A stretch of DNA of 64,000 bases from Gemmatimonadota bacterium (lineage in GTDB: Bacteria > Gemmatimonadota > Gemmatimonadetes > Gemmatimonadales > Gemmatimonadaceae), in the NCBI GenBank assembly GCA_027307165.1, contig DAHUXM010000025.1, forward strand, positions 103,735 through 167,734, written 5' to 3'. Both the position numbers and the translations under genes were made by a program. The notes under the pieces are model-generated. The model was not told the DNA's origin and searched no databases. It saw only the letters and a program-made list of their open reading frames with translations. Below are positions 17,529-26,304 of the stretch, one piece after another (within the stretch, counting starts at the first letter, position 1; each line of letters begins with the position of its first letter).

Positions 17529-18384
17529 GATCCGCGTGCTGCTGGTGGATGACGAGCCGATAGCGAACGACGGACTTCGCGCATTACTGCGGCGATACTC
17601 CGACGTGCAAGTGATCGGCGAGTGTCGAGATGCCGCCGATGCCGCGGCAGAGATCAGGCGGCTTTCACCCGACGTGGTCTTTCTCGATGTTCAGATGCCG
17701 GGTATGGATGGCTTCGGCCTGGTCAGAGCGCTCGACATGGAACACGGGGCCCCGATCATCGCGTTCGTGACTGCCCACGACGAGCACGCGCTCAAGGCAT
17801 TCGACGCCAACGCCGCGGCCTATCTTCTCAAACCTGTTTCCGACGACAGGCTTGACCGTGCGTTGCTCCGGATTCGCCAGCAGCTGGCGGGCACTCGCGC
17901 GATGGATCACGAAGGACAACACGCGGATTTACAGAACGCATACAATTCTGTTGCGGCAAGCCCCCCGGCGGTCGACGCGACGGGGAAGGTCGCCGTTCGC
18001 CCGCTTGGCGAATCGTATCTGTCGCGCCTCACCGTGCGCAACGGACGGCGTTCCATCGCGATTCCCGTTTGCGACATCGACTGGATAGCGGCCGACGACT
18101 ATTGCGTGAACGTTGTCGTGAAGGGGCGGCGGCATCTGTTACGTGCGTCGCTGGCGTCGCTGGAGACCAGGCTCGACCCGTCCATGTTCATCAGGGTGCA
18201 CAGATCGGCACTCGTGAACGTTTCGCGGGTGAAGGAATGGCACCGTACGCCGCTGCGTCGTCTCGTCCTGGTTCTTGCGGACGACACCCGGCTGCGGGTG
18301 AGCCGGAGCAGAAAGACCAGACTGCTGGCGTTGCTGAGGGGTATTTCGCCGGTATCCGTGATGCCGGCGCCGAATTCGCAGTAG
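17521..18384 (+). CDS. LytTR-family response regulator
   Basis: The 287-aa partner regulator of the upstream kinase has a receiver domain (VLLVDDEP, phospho-acceptor Asp in VVFLDVQMPGMDG, Lys in LLKPVSDD) and, after a variable linker, a LytTR DNA-binding domain (IDWIAADDYCVNVVV; IRVHRSALVNVSRVKEWH). LytTR domains bind direct repeats in promoters of secreted and envelope genes. The ATG at 17521 overlaps the kinase stop by 8 bp; an in-frame start at 17470 would lie well inside the kinase gene and add a sequence with no domain. Targets are not visible; nearby lipoprotein or susCD genes are possible but unproven. Confidence 0.92.
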   Translation: MREIRVLLVDDEPIANDGLRALLRRYSDVQVIGECRDAADAAAEIRRLSPDVVFLDVQMPGMDGFGLVRALDMEHGAPIIAFVTAHDEHALKAFDANAAAYLLKPVSDDRLDRALLRIRQQLAGTRAMDHEGQHADLQNAYNSVAASPPAVDATGKVAVRPLGESYLSRLTVRNGRRSIAIPVCDIDWIAADDYCVNVVVKGRRHLLRASLASLETRLDPSMFIRVHRSALVNVSRVKEWHRTPLRRLVLVLADDTRLRVSRSRKTRLLALLRGISPVSVMPAPNSQ

Positions 18385-18413
18385 ATTATTCGGGTAGCCC
18401 TCATGGAGGGGTC

Positions 18414-18845
18414 ATGGACGTCGTACGTCTTGCCCTTTGTGGCGTTGTATCGGCTGTTGCGGCCGGCTGCACCACTGCGCACAGCAAACCAGTCGACGAC
18501 GACATACCGGGGAACGTGCTGGCGCTGGAAGTCGAGAACCGCAACTGGTCCGACGTGGTCATCTACGTGTTGCACGACGGATCACGAACGCGGTTTGCCC
18601 AGGTGACGGCGACCAAGTCGGCGACATTTGCCATCCCGGTCCGCCTTGTCAGCGCGGGCGGAACGATTCAGCTTCTGGTGCACCGCATTGGCGGCCATGA
18701 TGATTCGATGGCACCAATTGGAGGACCGGCTTACGCCACCGAGCGCGACGATTATCTGAGTCCTGTTGTCTCCGTCCGAACGGGTTACACCGTCGCGTTG
18801 ACACTGGAAGACAACCTGCAGCGCTCGACCGTCGGCATCTGGTAG
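18414..18845 (+). CDS. Small lipoprotein of unknown function
   Basis: This 143-aa protein has a clear lipoprotein signal (ALCGVVSAVAAGC). The mature part is beta-rich (LEVENRNWSDVVIYVLHDGS; SVRTGYTVALTLEDNL), like small Ig-like or transthyretin-like domains, but I do not recognise the family. An excellent Shine-Dalgarno (GGAGGGG, 18405-18410) precedes the ATG. It follows the LytT-like gene by 29 bp and may be cotranscribed with it. Confidence 0.75.
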   Translation: MDVVRLALCGVVSAVAAGCTTAHSKPVDDDIPGNVLALEVENRNWSDVVIYVLHDGSRTRFAQVTATKSATFAIPVRLVSAGGTIQLLVHRIGGHDDSMAPIGGPAYATERDDYLSPVVSVRTGYTVALTLEDNLQRSTVGIW

Positions 18846-18878
18846 CAACGCGTAGCGAACATCGCGGGCTGCTCGCTG

Positions 18879-19328
18879 CTACTTGGGCGGTTTGATCGGC
18901 CCGCTGCTCGACCCGCCTTGCGCGGATCCCGCGACCGTACCAGCCAGCACTGCGCCGGCAACCAGGGCACCGCCCAGGAGAACACTGCGCGCGACCGATG
19001 TCGTGCGGCGTTCGGCGGTCGCTACGCTCGTACGTGGAATCGTCACCGGCTCACCGCTCCATGTTTCGTCGGAACCGCTGAGACGCGTGAGCTCAGTGAT
19101 GCGCATGACGATTGTCGAATCGGTAACGGAGTCGATGTGACCCTCCAGTTCCGATGCGCCAACACCGAGTGCCCTAGCGAGATTCACCGTTCCATCATTT
19201 GTCAGAGTGAGCCGGACATCGTCCTTCGACAACTGAGCCGAGAGTGATATCGGTGTGTAAACCTGACAACCAACCGACAGCAGAGCGACTGCGGGGGCAA
19301 CGACGCGCCGTAAACGAAAAGAATGCAT
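18879..19328 (-). CDS. Lipoprotein with C-terminal hydrophobic Gly/Ala segment
   Basis: This 149-aa protein starts with a lipoprotein signal (APAVALLSVGC). The middle portion (RLTLTNDGTVNLARALGVG, then a VTDSTIVMRITEL-type beta segment) precedes a hydrophobic Gly/Ala-rich stretch (LLGGALVAGAVLAGTVAG) and a short polar tail. The layout recalls small envelope proteins with a conserved 'variable-identifies-threshold' sequence, but the family is not recognised. It lies downstream of susD2, behind a hairpin, and converges with the preceding lipoprotein gene. Confidence 0.72.
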   Translation of the reverse strand: MHSFRLRRVVAPAVALLSVGCQVYTPISLSAQLSKDDVRLTLTNDGTVNLARALGVGASELEGHIDSVTDSTIVMRITELTRLSGSDETWSGEPVTIPRTSVATAERRTTSVARSVLLGGALVAGAVLAGTVAGSAQGGSSSGPIKPPK

Positions 19329-19363
19329 GAGTCGACCGGAATGGGTGAATGGTATGGGGCCGA

Positions 19364-19404
19364 ACTGATTCAGCCCGATCCAAACGGGACCGGGCTGAAT
19401 CAGT
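19364..19404. terminator. Hairpin after susD2
   Basis: Perfect 14-bp arms ACTGATTCAGCCCG (19364-19377) and CGGGCTGAATCAGT (19391-19404) enclose a 13-nt loop between the susD2 stop and the lipoprotein start. There is no T tract on either strand, so it may act as an mRNA 3'-end stabiliser rather than an intrinsic terminator. Confidence 0.6.
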
Positions 19405-19432
19405 GCTACCCTTCAACTGGCGAAACGCGCCG

Positions 19433-20812
19433 TCAGGCGCCGGCCTTGCATGCGGCGCCCGTTCCATCGGACGTCGCGTTGACCGGATCATTCGGCGGCC
19501 GGAGATTGTTGATACCAACACCCGGTGCGGGGACGTTCGTGTTGGTGTTTTCTTCCCCGGAATCATAGTACATGCGGCCTGGGATCACGAGCCCTGGTGC
19601 CGGCGGCGCAATGTTGGGCGTGCAGGTCCGCTTGTAGTCGTTCCATGCTTCCTCGCCGAGCTGGAAGTCGACTATGTATTTCTCGGTGAGTATTTCGTTG
19701 AGAAGCGCCTGCCCCGCGACAACTTCGGCAGACAGCCCGTGGTTCGCGCGCTCCTCGTTGAGCTTGGCGAGCGCGGTTCCCGGGTCTCCAGTGCGATATG
19801 CAGCTTCAGCCCATATGAGGGTGTTCTCGTCATATGTAACGAACGGCTGCTGGAAATCCGGCGCATTCCGCGTGGCGCTCAGCCAATTGACCGCACCGGT
19901 CGAGGTGTGGCTGAAATACTGTGCGTCACGCGGATCGTTTCGCGCCTTGAGGAGTGAATCGAGAAAGACGCCACCGCCGAGATCTCCACCGCGCCCTGCC
20001 GGGCCGTGAAACTGGTAGTAGAAGTTGGCCTCGGTCGGCAGGTTGCCCTGCGTGAACGCGCCAAAGTAATTCCCGGCGTCGCTCGTGATGCCCAGCTTCG
20101 CTTCGTTGAGCGCGGACTGGTACGCCGCCGTGCCGCGAACCTCGGCCGTGTGCATGAAGAAGCGCGCCTTGAGCGTGTGCGCCATCGTCGCCCATTGCGT
20201 GGCGTCGCCCCCGTACACCAGATCAGCCGCGCCTGGACCGATGTTCGTCGGGCCCGTCGCTGCGAGATTGGATATGCCGGCGGAAAGAACCGTCTGGACC
20301 GAATCGTACACCGACATCTGATCATCCAGCTTCGGGTTCGGAGTTCCAGATAGCGCTTGCTTGTAAACCAGGTCGCCAAAGAGGTCGGCACCCGTGCCCA
20401 TCAATGCTCCTTCCACGATACGTGCGATTCCCAGATACACAGAATCGTGGGCGGCCGCAACGGCTTTCTGCAGCTTCACGATGTCAACGAGTCCGCCACC
20501 AGTATACAGTGCGGCGTTCGTACCGTTGGTGGTCGTGGCGTCTTGGCTGTATGTGGCGCCGAGCGCACCGTACTGGTTGGCAAGCCCGGTGAACTGTTGC
20601 GCATAGACACCTGTCACGCGCGCCGGATCGCTGCCCCAGTAGGCCCACAGAGTTTCCTGATTACCAACGAACAGCTGATCATTCGATGCGACCGTGGGGC
20701 GATTGGGATCATTGCTCAGCTCCCCGCCCGTCAGAAAGTCGCCCTGGCATGCAGTCGCGCCAAGCGCAGCGCCCAGCATCGCGATCGCGGCCAGTTTGTT
20801 TGTTATTGACAC
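19433..20812 (-). CDS. SusD/RagB-family outer-membrane lipoprotein (pair 2)
   Basis: This 459-aa protein has a lipoprotein signal (AMLGAALGATAC) and SusD-like-2 features: NDPNRPTVASNDQLF near the N-terminus, ALMGTGADLFGDLVYKQAL in the helical core, WATMAHTLKARFFMH, and a C-terminal TEKYIVDFQLGEEAWNDYKR segment typical of this subgroup. It starts 19 bp after the susC2 stop. As the partner of susC2 it should bind the ligand at the cell surface. The substrate is not deducible. Confidence 0.92.
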   Translation of the reverse strand: MSITNKLAAIAMLGAALGATACQGDFLTGGELSNDPNRPTVASNDQLFVGNQETLWAYWGSDPARVTGVYAQQFTGLANQYGALGATYSQDATTTNGTNAALYTGGGLVDIVKLQKAVAAAHDSVYLGIARIVEGALMGTGADLFGDLVYKQALSGTPNPKLDDQMSVYDSVQTVLSAGISNLAATGPTNIGPGAADLVYGGDATQWATMAHTLKARFFMHTAEVRGTAAYQSALNEAKLGITSDAGNYFGAFTQGNLPTEANFYYQFHGPAGRGGDLGGGVFLDSLLKARNDPRDAQYFSHTSTGAVNWLSATRNAPDFQQPFVTYDENTLIWAEAAYRTGDPGTALAKLNEERANHGLSAEVVAGQALLNEILTEKYIVDFQLGEEAWNDYKRTCTPNIAPPAPGLVIPGRMYYDSGEENTNTNVPAPGVGINNLRPPNDPVNATSDGTGAACKAGA

Positions 20813-20831
20813 TGATATCTCCTTGGTCGCG

Positions 20832-23800
20832 TTAGCGGTTGAGGCTGATCGAGACTACGAACGACCGCGTCTGCGGATTGCTGAAATAGTCGAGACCTTG
20901 TGTGAGGAACTCTGCACCACCGAGGTTCGCCTCGGGATCAAAGCCCTTGTACTTGGTCCATGTCTTGAGATTCCTGCCGGCGAAGCGGATATCGGCACTG
21001 CTGAACCCGCTCAACGACCGTACCCAGCGCTGATCCAGAGTGTAGGTGACGCCAAGCTCACGCAGCTTGACGAAGCCTCCGTTCTCCATGAACTGTGATC
21101 CGACGGGACCGAAGCCGCCGCCGTTGCTCTGGAACCAGTGCTGCCAGTCGTTTGGCGTCGCGAATGCGACGACACCGACGCCAGGACCGGCAACGACCGG
21201 GAATACATCAGTCTGATAATTCTTGCCGAACACGCCCTGCTGGTTGCGGATGTACGTGTCGACGCCCGTTCCGAAGTTGTCGAGAATGCCGCGTGTTCCG
21301 TCCCACACCGTGCCGCCCTTGCGTACGTCGAGCAGACCGGACAGCGTGAGCTTGTTCCAGAGGTGGAGGCTGGTGTTGTACGACATCGTGTACTTCGGGT
21401 TCGGATCGGCGATGACACGATCCGTCGGGTCGACGATCGGCCTGCCGTTCGGCGCGAGGAACAGCGCACCCTTCGGCGCGGAGCCGCACAGAGCATCGAT
21501 GTTCTGCGGACCACCCGTGATACCTGGAACAGCGAGCGTAAGCCCACGACCGCAGCGCGCGAAGTCATCGCCGCGAATCACGCCTGGCGCAAAGCCGATG
21601 GTCGACGATCCGATCGCACCGGTGAAGCCTTCATTGTTGTAGTCAATGAACTGCGCACCGTTGAGACTCGTCACGTCGCCCTTGTTGCGGCCGTACATGA
21701 CACCAACGTCCCATGTCGCGTTGCGCGTCTGGATCGGGTGCAGATTGAGGGTGAGCTCCACGCCCTGATTCTTGAGCGCAGCGCCGTTGAGAATCTGGCT
21801 CGTCGCGCCGAACTGGGCGGCGTTGACAGGCGTGGAGAGAATAACGTCGCTCGACCGCTTGTCATAGTACGTCGCGGTCAGGTCGGCCCTGGACCGGAAA
21901 AAGGCGAAGTCGCCACCGAATTCCGTCTCGCGATCGCGCTCCGGGCGCAGTGCCGGGTTGCCGATCGTTCCGCTGGTCGAGAGCGCTCCCTGTCCGTTGA
22001 TACCGGCCTTCAAGGCATCTCCGTAGCCGCCAAGTCCAAAGCCACCGGTCGAGAGCGCGGTAACTGCGCCATACACGGGCGGCTCCTTACCGGTTTCACC
22101 GTAGGCAAAGTGGATCTTGCCGTAGTTGAACCAGCCGGAGTTCTCCTCGGTGCCCAGGAGCTTGGTGAACGTCCATGCCGCTGATGCCTTGGGATAGTTC
22201 GCGCGGCGATTGGATGCGCCGAAGGTGGAGAAGCCGTCGTTACGCACACCGACGTTCAGCACCAGCTGCTGGAAGAGATTGATTTCCGCCTGCGTGAAGT
22301 AACCCTGCACGTGACGGAGGTTCTTGTTCTCGTTGGCCGTCTGGCTGATGGTGTTCTGCAGTGCGAGCGGCTGTGGTGCTACCAACTGCTGTCCGTCAAC
22401 AAAGATCTGGCGGAAGCGGCGTGAGTTGAGGTTCTGGCCAACGGTCAGTGTTGCATCGAGCCGGTCGCTGAAGGTGTGCTGCGCCGTCGCGATGAGGTTG
22501 TTATCGATCGTCAGGTTGTTGATGTCGAGCCGATCGACCTGACCGAGAGGGTTGCCGGCCGACGTAAGCGGGAGTGCCTCGAGGCGGGAATCATTGTAGT
22601 AATCCGCGCCGAGCGTCTCCTTCACTGTCAACCATCCGAGCGGGATCCAGTCGGCATTCACATTTCCGATGGAGCGACCCAGCTCACTGCGATTTCCGGG
22701 GCTTGCCAGAACGAAGAACGGATTGTCGTAGTAGATCGCGTTCTGCATTGCGGCGACGCTGGTCGGATTCGGGAAGCGCGCCGGCTTCTGGAGTCCCGTC
22801 GCGGTGAACGCGTCTTCGTTGTTGTACGTGGGCGGCGTGCGCAACGCACCGAGCATGAGGCCGGAAACGTTGGACCCCTTCTGCACGTACTTGCCGCGCG
22901 TATCGATGTAGCTGATGTTGCCGCCGACGGTGAGCTTGGAACTCACTTCCTGCGTGCCTTTGAGGCGGACCGTCGCGCGATTGTACTTGTTGTTGGGTCC
23001 CTTGAAGTAGCCGTCCTGATTGGTGAGACCGCCAGATGCGAAGAATGTCGTACGGTCGCTGCCGCCCGAGATCTGCAGATTGTTGTCAGCGGTCAAGCCC
23101 GTATCGAACAGTTCGGTCTGGTGGTTGTAGATCGGCGTTCCGGCCGCGATCTGCGGGCCCCAGGAATAGCGATTGACTACGCAATCCGGACCGCCGCACG
23201 TGGCTGCCGTCTGGTTGATTCCCTGACCGTACATGGTCTGCACCAACTGCGGCGTGTACACGTTGTCGAACGTCTCCGTGGACGTGAACGAGTAGCGTGT
23301 TGGCCCGGAGTGACCGCGCTTGGTCGTGATCAGCACAACGCCGTTGGATGCGCGTGCACCATAGATCGCAGCCGCAGCACCGCCCTTGAGGATTTCGATG
23401 GACTCGATATCCGAGGGATTGATGTCAGATGCGCGGTTGGTGGTGACTGTGCTCGCATCGCCGCCATTGGTCGACTCGGTCGAGTTGTCGATCGGTTGGC
23501 CGTCGACGACGAACAGAGGCTGATTCGTGCCGGAGAGCGAAGAGGCGCCGCGGATCTTGATCGACGCGGAAGAGCCCGGCTCGCCGGATTGTGTACGAAC
23601 TTCCACGTTCGGCGCCTGCGCCGCGAGCGCCGAGACGACGTTCTGCGGTTGAGCGACACGATGCAGCGATGCGCTATCGACTGAGTTGATAGTCGACGTG
23701 AGGCGCTCGCGTGTCGTGGAAGTACCGGCACCGGTCACGACGACTTCGCCCAGTCTGAGCGGGTTCGCTACAAGGACGAAGTTCTCGGTGATGTTCTGAC

Positions 23801-24083
23801 CGTTGGTCAGAGTTATCTGGACCGACTTGGACGTGAAGCCGATAACGCGTGCGGTGAGCGCTACAGTCTGTCCCGCCGCGCGAGCTCCGGCGACGACGAA
23901 GGTGTAACGACCGGCATCGTTCGTCTGCGATCCGAGGTTGAGCGAAGGTATGAACACGCTTGCGCCCGCTAACGGGGCACCGGCTTCGTTGGTCACACGT
24001 CCGGAGATGGTAGTCCCCTGTGCCAACGCAACCGAGGCAACCATCGCGCTTGCGCCGATGACTGACAAGATACGTTTGAACAT
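20832..24083 (-). CDS. SusC/RagA-family TonB-linked outer-membrane receptor (pair 2)
   Basis: This 1083-aa receptor has a signal peptide (LSVIGASAMVASVALAQG), a CarboxypepD_reg-like domain (ISGRVTNEAGAPLAGASVF), a LGEVVVTGAG linker, a plug with DIESIEILKGGAAAAIYGAR and GVVLITTKRG, and a barrel ending in SISLNR. That end lacks the usual C-terminal aromatic residue. GGAGGAG lies 10 bp before the ATG at 24081-24083; the upstream open frame is not needed. Its long leader contains two operator-like palindromes at 24313-24352. Confidence 0.93.
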   Translation of the reverse strand: MFKRILSVIGASAMVASVALAQGTTISGRVTNEAGAPLAGASVFIPSLNLGSQTNDAGRYTFVVAGARAAGQTVALTARVIGFTSKSVQITLTNGQNITENFVLVANPLRLGEVVVTGAGTSTTRERLTSTINSVDSASLHRVAQPQNVVSALAAQAPNVEVRTQSGEPGSSASIKIRGASSLSGTNQPLFVVDGQPIDNSTESTNGGDASTVTTNRASDINPSDIESIEILKGGAAAAIYGARASNGVVLITTKRGHSGPTRYSFTSTETFDNVYTPQLVQTMYGQGINQTAATCGGPDCVVNRYSWGPQIAAGTPIYNHQTELFDTGLTADNNLQISGGSDRTTFFASGGLTNQDGYFKGPNNKYNRATVRLKGTQEVSSKLTVGGNISYIDTRGKYVQKGSNVSGLMLGALRTPPTYNNEDAFTATGLQKPARFPNPTSVAAMQNAIYYDNPFFVLASPGNRSELGRSIGNVNADWIPLGWLTVKETLGADYYNDSRLEALPLTSAGNPLGQVDRLDINNLTIDNNLIATAQHTFSDRLDATLTVGQNLNSRRFRQIFVDGQQLVAPQPLALQNTISQTANENKNLRHVQGYFTQAEINLFQQLVLNVGVRNDGFSTFGASNRRANYPKASAAWTFTKLLGTEENSGWFNYGKIHFAYGETGKEPPVYGAVTALSTGGFGLGGYGDALKAGINGQGALSTSGTIGNPALRPERDRETEFGGDFAFFRSRADLTATYYDKRSSDVILSTPVNAAQFGATSQILNGAALKNQGVELTLNLHPIQTRNATWDVGVMYGRNKGDVTSLNGAQFIDYNNEGFTGAIGSSTIGFAPGVIRGDDFARCGRGLTLAVPGITGGPQNIDALCGSAPKGALFLAPNGRPIVDPTDRVIADPNPKYTMSYNTSLHLWNKLTLSGLLDVRKGGTVWDGTRGILDNFGTGVDTYIRNQQGVFGKNYQTDVFPVVAGPGVGVVAFATPNDWQHWFQSNGGGFGPVGSQFMENGGFVKLRELGVTYTLDQRWVRSLSGFSSADIRFAGRNLKTWTKYKGFDPEANLGGAEFLTQGLDYFSNPQTRSFVVSISLNR

Positions 24084-24652
24084 TGTAATGAGTCTCCTCC
24101 ATGATGCGCCGCCATGCGGCGCGATTGGTACGTACGCGAAGTACCACCTGATCGAGTGCGAAAGGCCGCCCTCTCTGCTCACCACCTCCTTCGCAGCCGT
24201 CGGAACCGGCAATGCGATCTGAAATGAGCACGCCACACGCGCCGCTGGAGAACGGCCGCGTGTTTGCAACAATCTGGCTAATCACGCGCTACAGGATTCG
24301 TTGCGCTAGGCCATTAAGATTTCTTAATGCGAGTTCACCAAGATCTCTTAATCCACTTGCGTCTATTTGTGCAGCGGGGGTGCATGATCATGCAATCATG
24401 CAACGTCTAGATACAGCAACAAAAGTGATGCAGTCTTCGTGCACGATGGGCGGTTCACGCTCCGCCGGACGTGTAAAATTATGTGCACGATAGTGTATGG
24501 TCTCGGACGGCGGAGACGCGCGCCGACCGTTCGCGGCAACGCTGCATTGACAATGTTCGGATCCTGCATGGCGCCGCCAATCCGGGATGGTGGGCATCAC
24601 ACAGGCTCACCCAGTCCGTCACGAGCAGTGCACGCGAGCCCCACCTTATGAC
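24084..24652. other. Intergenic region upstream of susC2
   Basis: No gene is supported in this stretch of about 570 bp. It holds the susC2 leader with the palindromes at 24313-24352 and an A+T-rich zone at 24290-24480. The susD3 terminator closes it. Confidence 0.5.
24313..24352 (-). promoter_or_regulatory. Two operator-like palindromes upstream of susC2
   Basis: ATTAAGA-TT-TCTTAAT (24313-24328) is a perfect 7-bp-arm palindrome. A second, ACCAAGA-TC-TCTTAAT (24337-24352), has one intact arm. Their centres are 24 bp apart, close to two helical turns, as for paired regulator binding. They lie about 230 bp upstream of the susC2 start. Confidence 0.5.
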
Positions 24653-24687
24653 GAAAGGGACTTCCGCCGGTGGCGGAAGTCCCTTTC
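24653..24687. terminator. Strong hairpin after susD3
   Basis: A perfect 16-bp stem, GAAAGGGACTTCCGCC (24653-24668) with GGCGGAAGTCCCTTTC (24672-24687), has a 3-nt loop. It lies 28 bp beyond the susD3 stop on the minus strand; the stem ends in TTTC. Confidence 0.75.
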
Positions 24688-24715
24688 TCTCCAACACTAC
24701 TCGACCAGCGCTACA

Positions 24716-26281
24716 TCACGGTCCGCAGACAGCTGCCGAAACGTAGGTCGGTGCTGCACTCGGCTTCGTGTCCCAGTAGGTCCGGGTTCCGAAGTTGTCG
24801 GCGCCCTGAGCAGCGTTCGCGGCGGCGACACTCGCCGCGTTGAGCGTGTATTCCTGGTTCGGATAGTAGAAACGCCGCGGTACGAAATTGACGACTGCCG
24901 CCGGGCCCGGCTTGATCGTTGACGGCTGGCACGTGCGGCGCCATTCCGCCCACGACTGCGCACCGTCGCCCACCATCGCGACCCACTTCTGAACGGCAAT
25001 CTGAATGAGCCCTGCCGTGCCACCCTGGTACGCGACGTTTGGACCCGCCTCGTACGCGGCAATCGCGCTGGCGCTCGTCACGCCCCACTGCGCCATCGAT
25101 GCCTCGATGGCCGCATTGTAAAAGCCCGCGGCTTGTCCGGGGTTCAGGCCACCGATTCCACGTTCTGCTGCCTCAGCCTTGATGAACAGGAGTTCAGCGT
25201 AGGTCATCAGATACGTCGGATTCTTCTTGTTCGCCGCTGATCCGAACGTTCCGAACGTGGTCGCGCCGGGATACAGATACGAGCCCGGTCGCGATGCAAT
25301 ACGGAAGTAGGTACCGGCAGTGGATGTGGAGAGTCCGTTAGGCATGCCCGCGTATCCAAGCGGACCGGAAGCAGAAGAATCCACGACCGGCTGCATGAGG
25401 ATCGGCATGCGTGGATCGGAGTTGGCGATCAGAATGTTCGCAAGCGTCTGCGAAACGCGGTGATCGTCGCGACCGGCGAAGTTGTCAGTCATCGGGTTGT
25501 TGTAAACACCATCGCCCGGATAGACAAGTTTCGCCATGTCGGCATTGGACGCGAACACGCCAGCTGGATCGGTAAAGGCCGCCTTGAGCTGTGCATCGGC
25601 GGTCGCGGGATCCACATTCACCAACCGCATCGCAAGACGAGCGCGCAGCGAGTTGGCAAACTTCGCCCACGCCGCGGTATTCCCGCCATAGATGGGATCC
25701 GCTGATCCGAGAGAGTTGGAAGCTCCCTTGAGTGCCGTCGCAGCCGACGTGAGCTTCGCCAGCATTCCGGCGTACACATCCTTCTGTGCGTCGAAGGCCG
25801 GAGTCAGGCTGCCGCCCGTGCTGTCGCCCTTCAGCGCCGCGGAATACGGAATGTTACCCCACGTGTCGGTGAGATATTCGAAGTTCCAGGTCTGCAGCAC
25901 CTGCGCGGGGCCGTACGTTCCAGGGTCCTTCGCGGCGATGCCAGCAGCGGCCACCTTGTTCAGGTCCTGGAGCTGACTGCTGTACGCTCCTGTCCATGTG
26001 CCCTGCGTCGAGGCTGGATCGAGACGAGCATACCGATCCTCGTCAGGATACTGCACCTCGGCCCAGTGTTGAGCTACGAACTCGGTCTGGCGCAGATCGA
26101 AGCCGTTACCGACAAAGGTCGCAGCGGACAGACGCGTGGCGTACGTGAAAACCGGGCCCGGCGGTGCACTCGTCGGGTTGTTCGGGTTCGTGTTGAGATT
26201 GGTCAGGTTGTCGTTGCTGCAACCGACCACGACGGCGGCGAGTGTCAATCCCGCCGCACATGTGAGCTTCTTGATATGCAT
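24716..26281 (-). CDS. SusD/RagB-family outer-membrane lipoprotein (pair 3)
   Basis: This 521-aa protein has a lipoprotein signal (LTLAAVVVGC) followed by NLNTNPNNPTSAPPGPVFTYA, the N-terminal signature of SusD-like lipoproteins. Core features are WNFEYLTDTWGNIPYSAAL, WAKFANSLRARLAMRLVNV and a late YAELLFIKAEAAERG segment. It lies 23 bp after susC3. It should form the lid of the susC3 channel. The substrate is unknown. Confidence 0.92.
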   Translation of the reverse strand: MHIKKLTCAAGLTLAAVVVGCSNDNLTNLNTNPNNPTSAPPGPVFTYATRLSAATFVGNGFDLRQTEFVAQHWAEVQYPDEDRYARLDPASTQGTWTGAYSSQLQDLNKVAAAGIAAKDPGTYGPAQVLQTWNFEYLTDTWGNIPYSAALKGDSTGGSLTPAFDAQKDVYAGMLAKLTSAATALKGASNSLGSADPIYGGNTAAWAKFANSLRARLAMRLVNVDPATADAQLKAAFTDPAGVFASNADMAKLVYPGDGVYNNPMTDNFAGRDDHRVSQTLANILIANSDPRMPILMQPVVDSSASGPLGYAGMPNGLSTSTAGTYFRIASRPGSYLYPGATTFGTFGSAANKKNPTYLMTYAELLFIKAEAAERGIGGLNPGQAAGFYNAAIEASMAQWGVTSASAIAAYEAGPNVAYQGGTAGLIQIAVQKWVAMVGDGAQSWAEWRRTCQPSTIKPGPAAVVNFVPRRFYYPNQEYTLNAASVAAANAAQGADNFGTRTYWDTKPSAAPTYVSAAVCGP

Positions 26282-26304
26282 GATTTAAGAGTCTCCGGTG
26301 GCGG

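Noticed and set aside
24439..24651. Small gene upstream of susC2
   Set aside because: It has no ribosome-binding site or family signature, and it overlaps the likely regulatory region.
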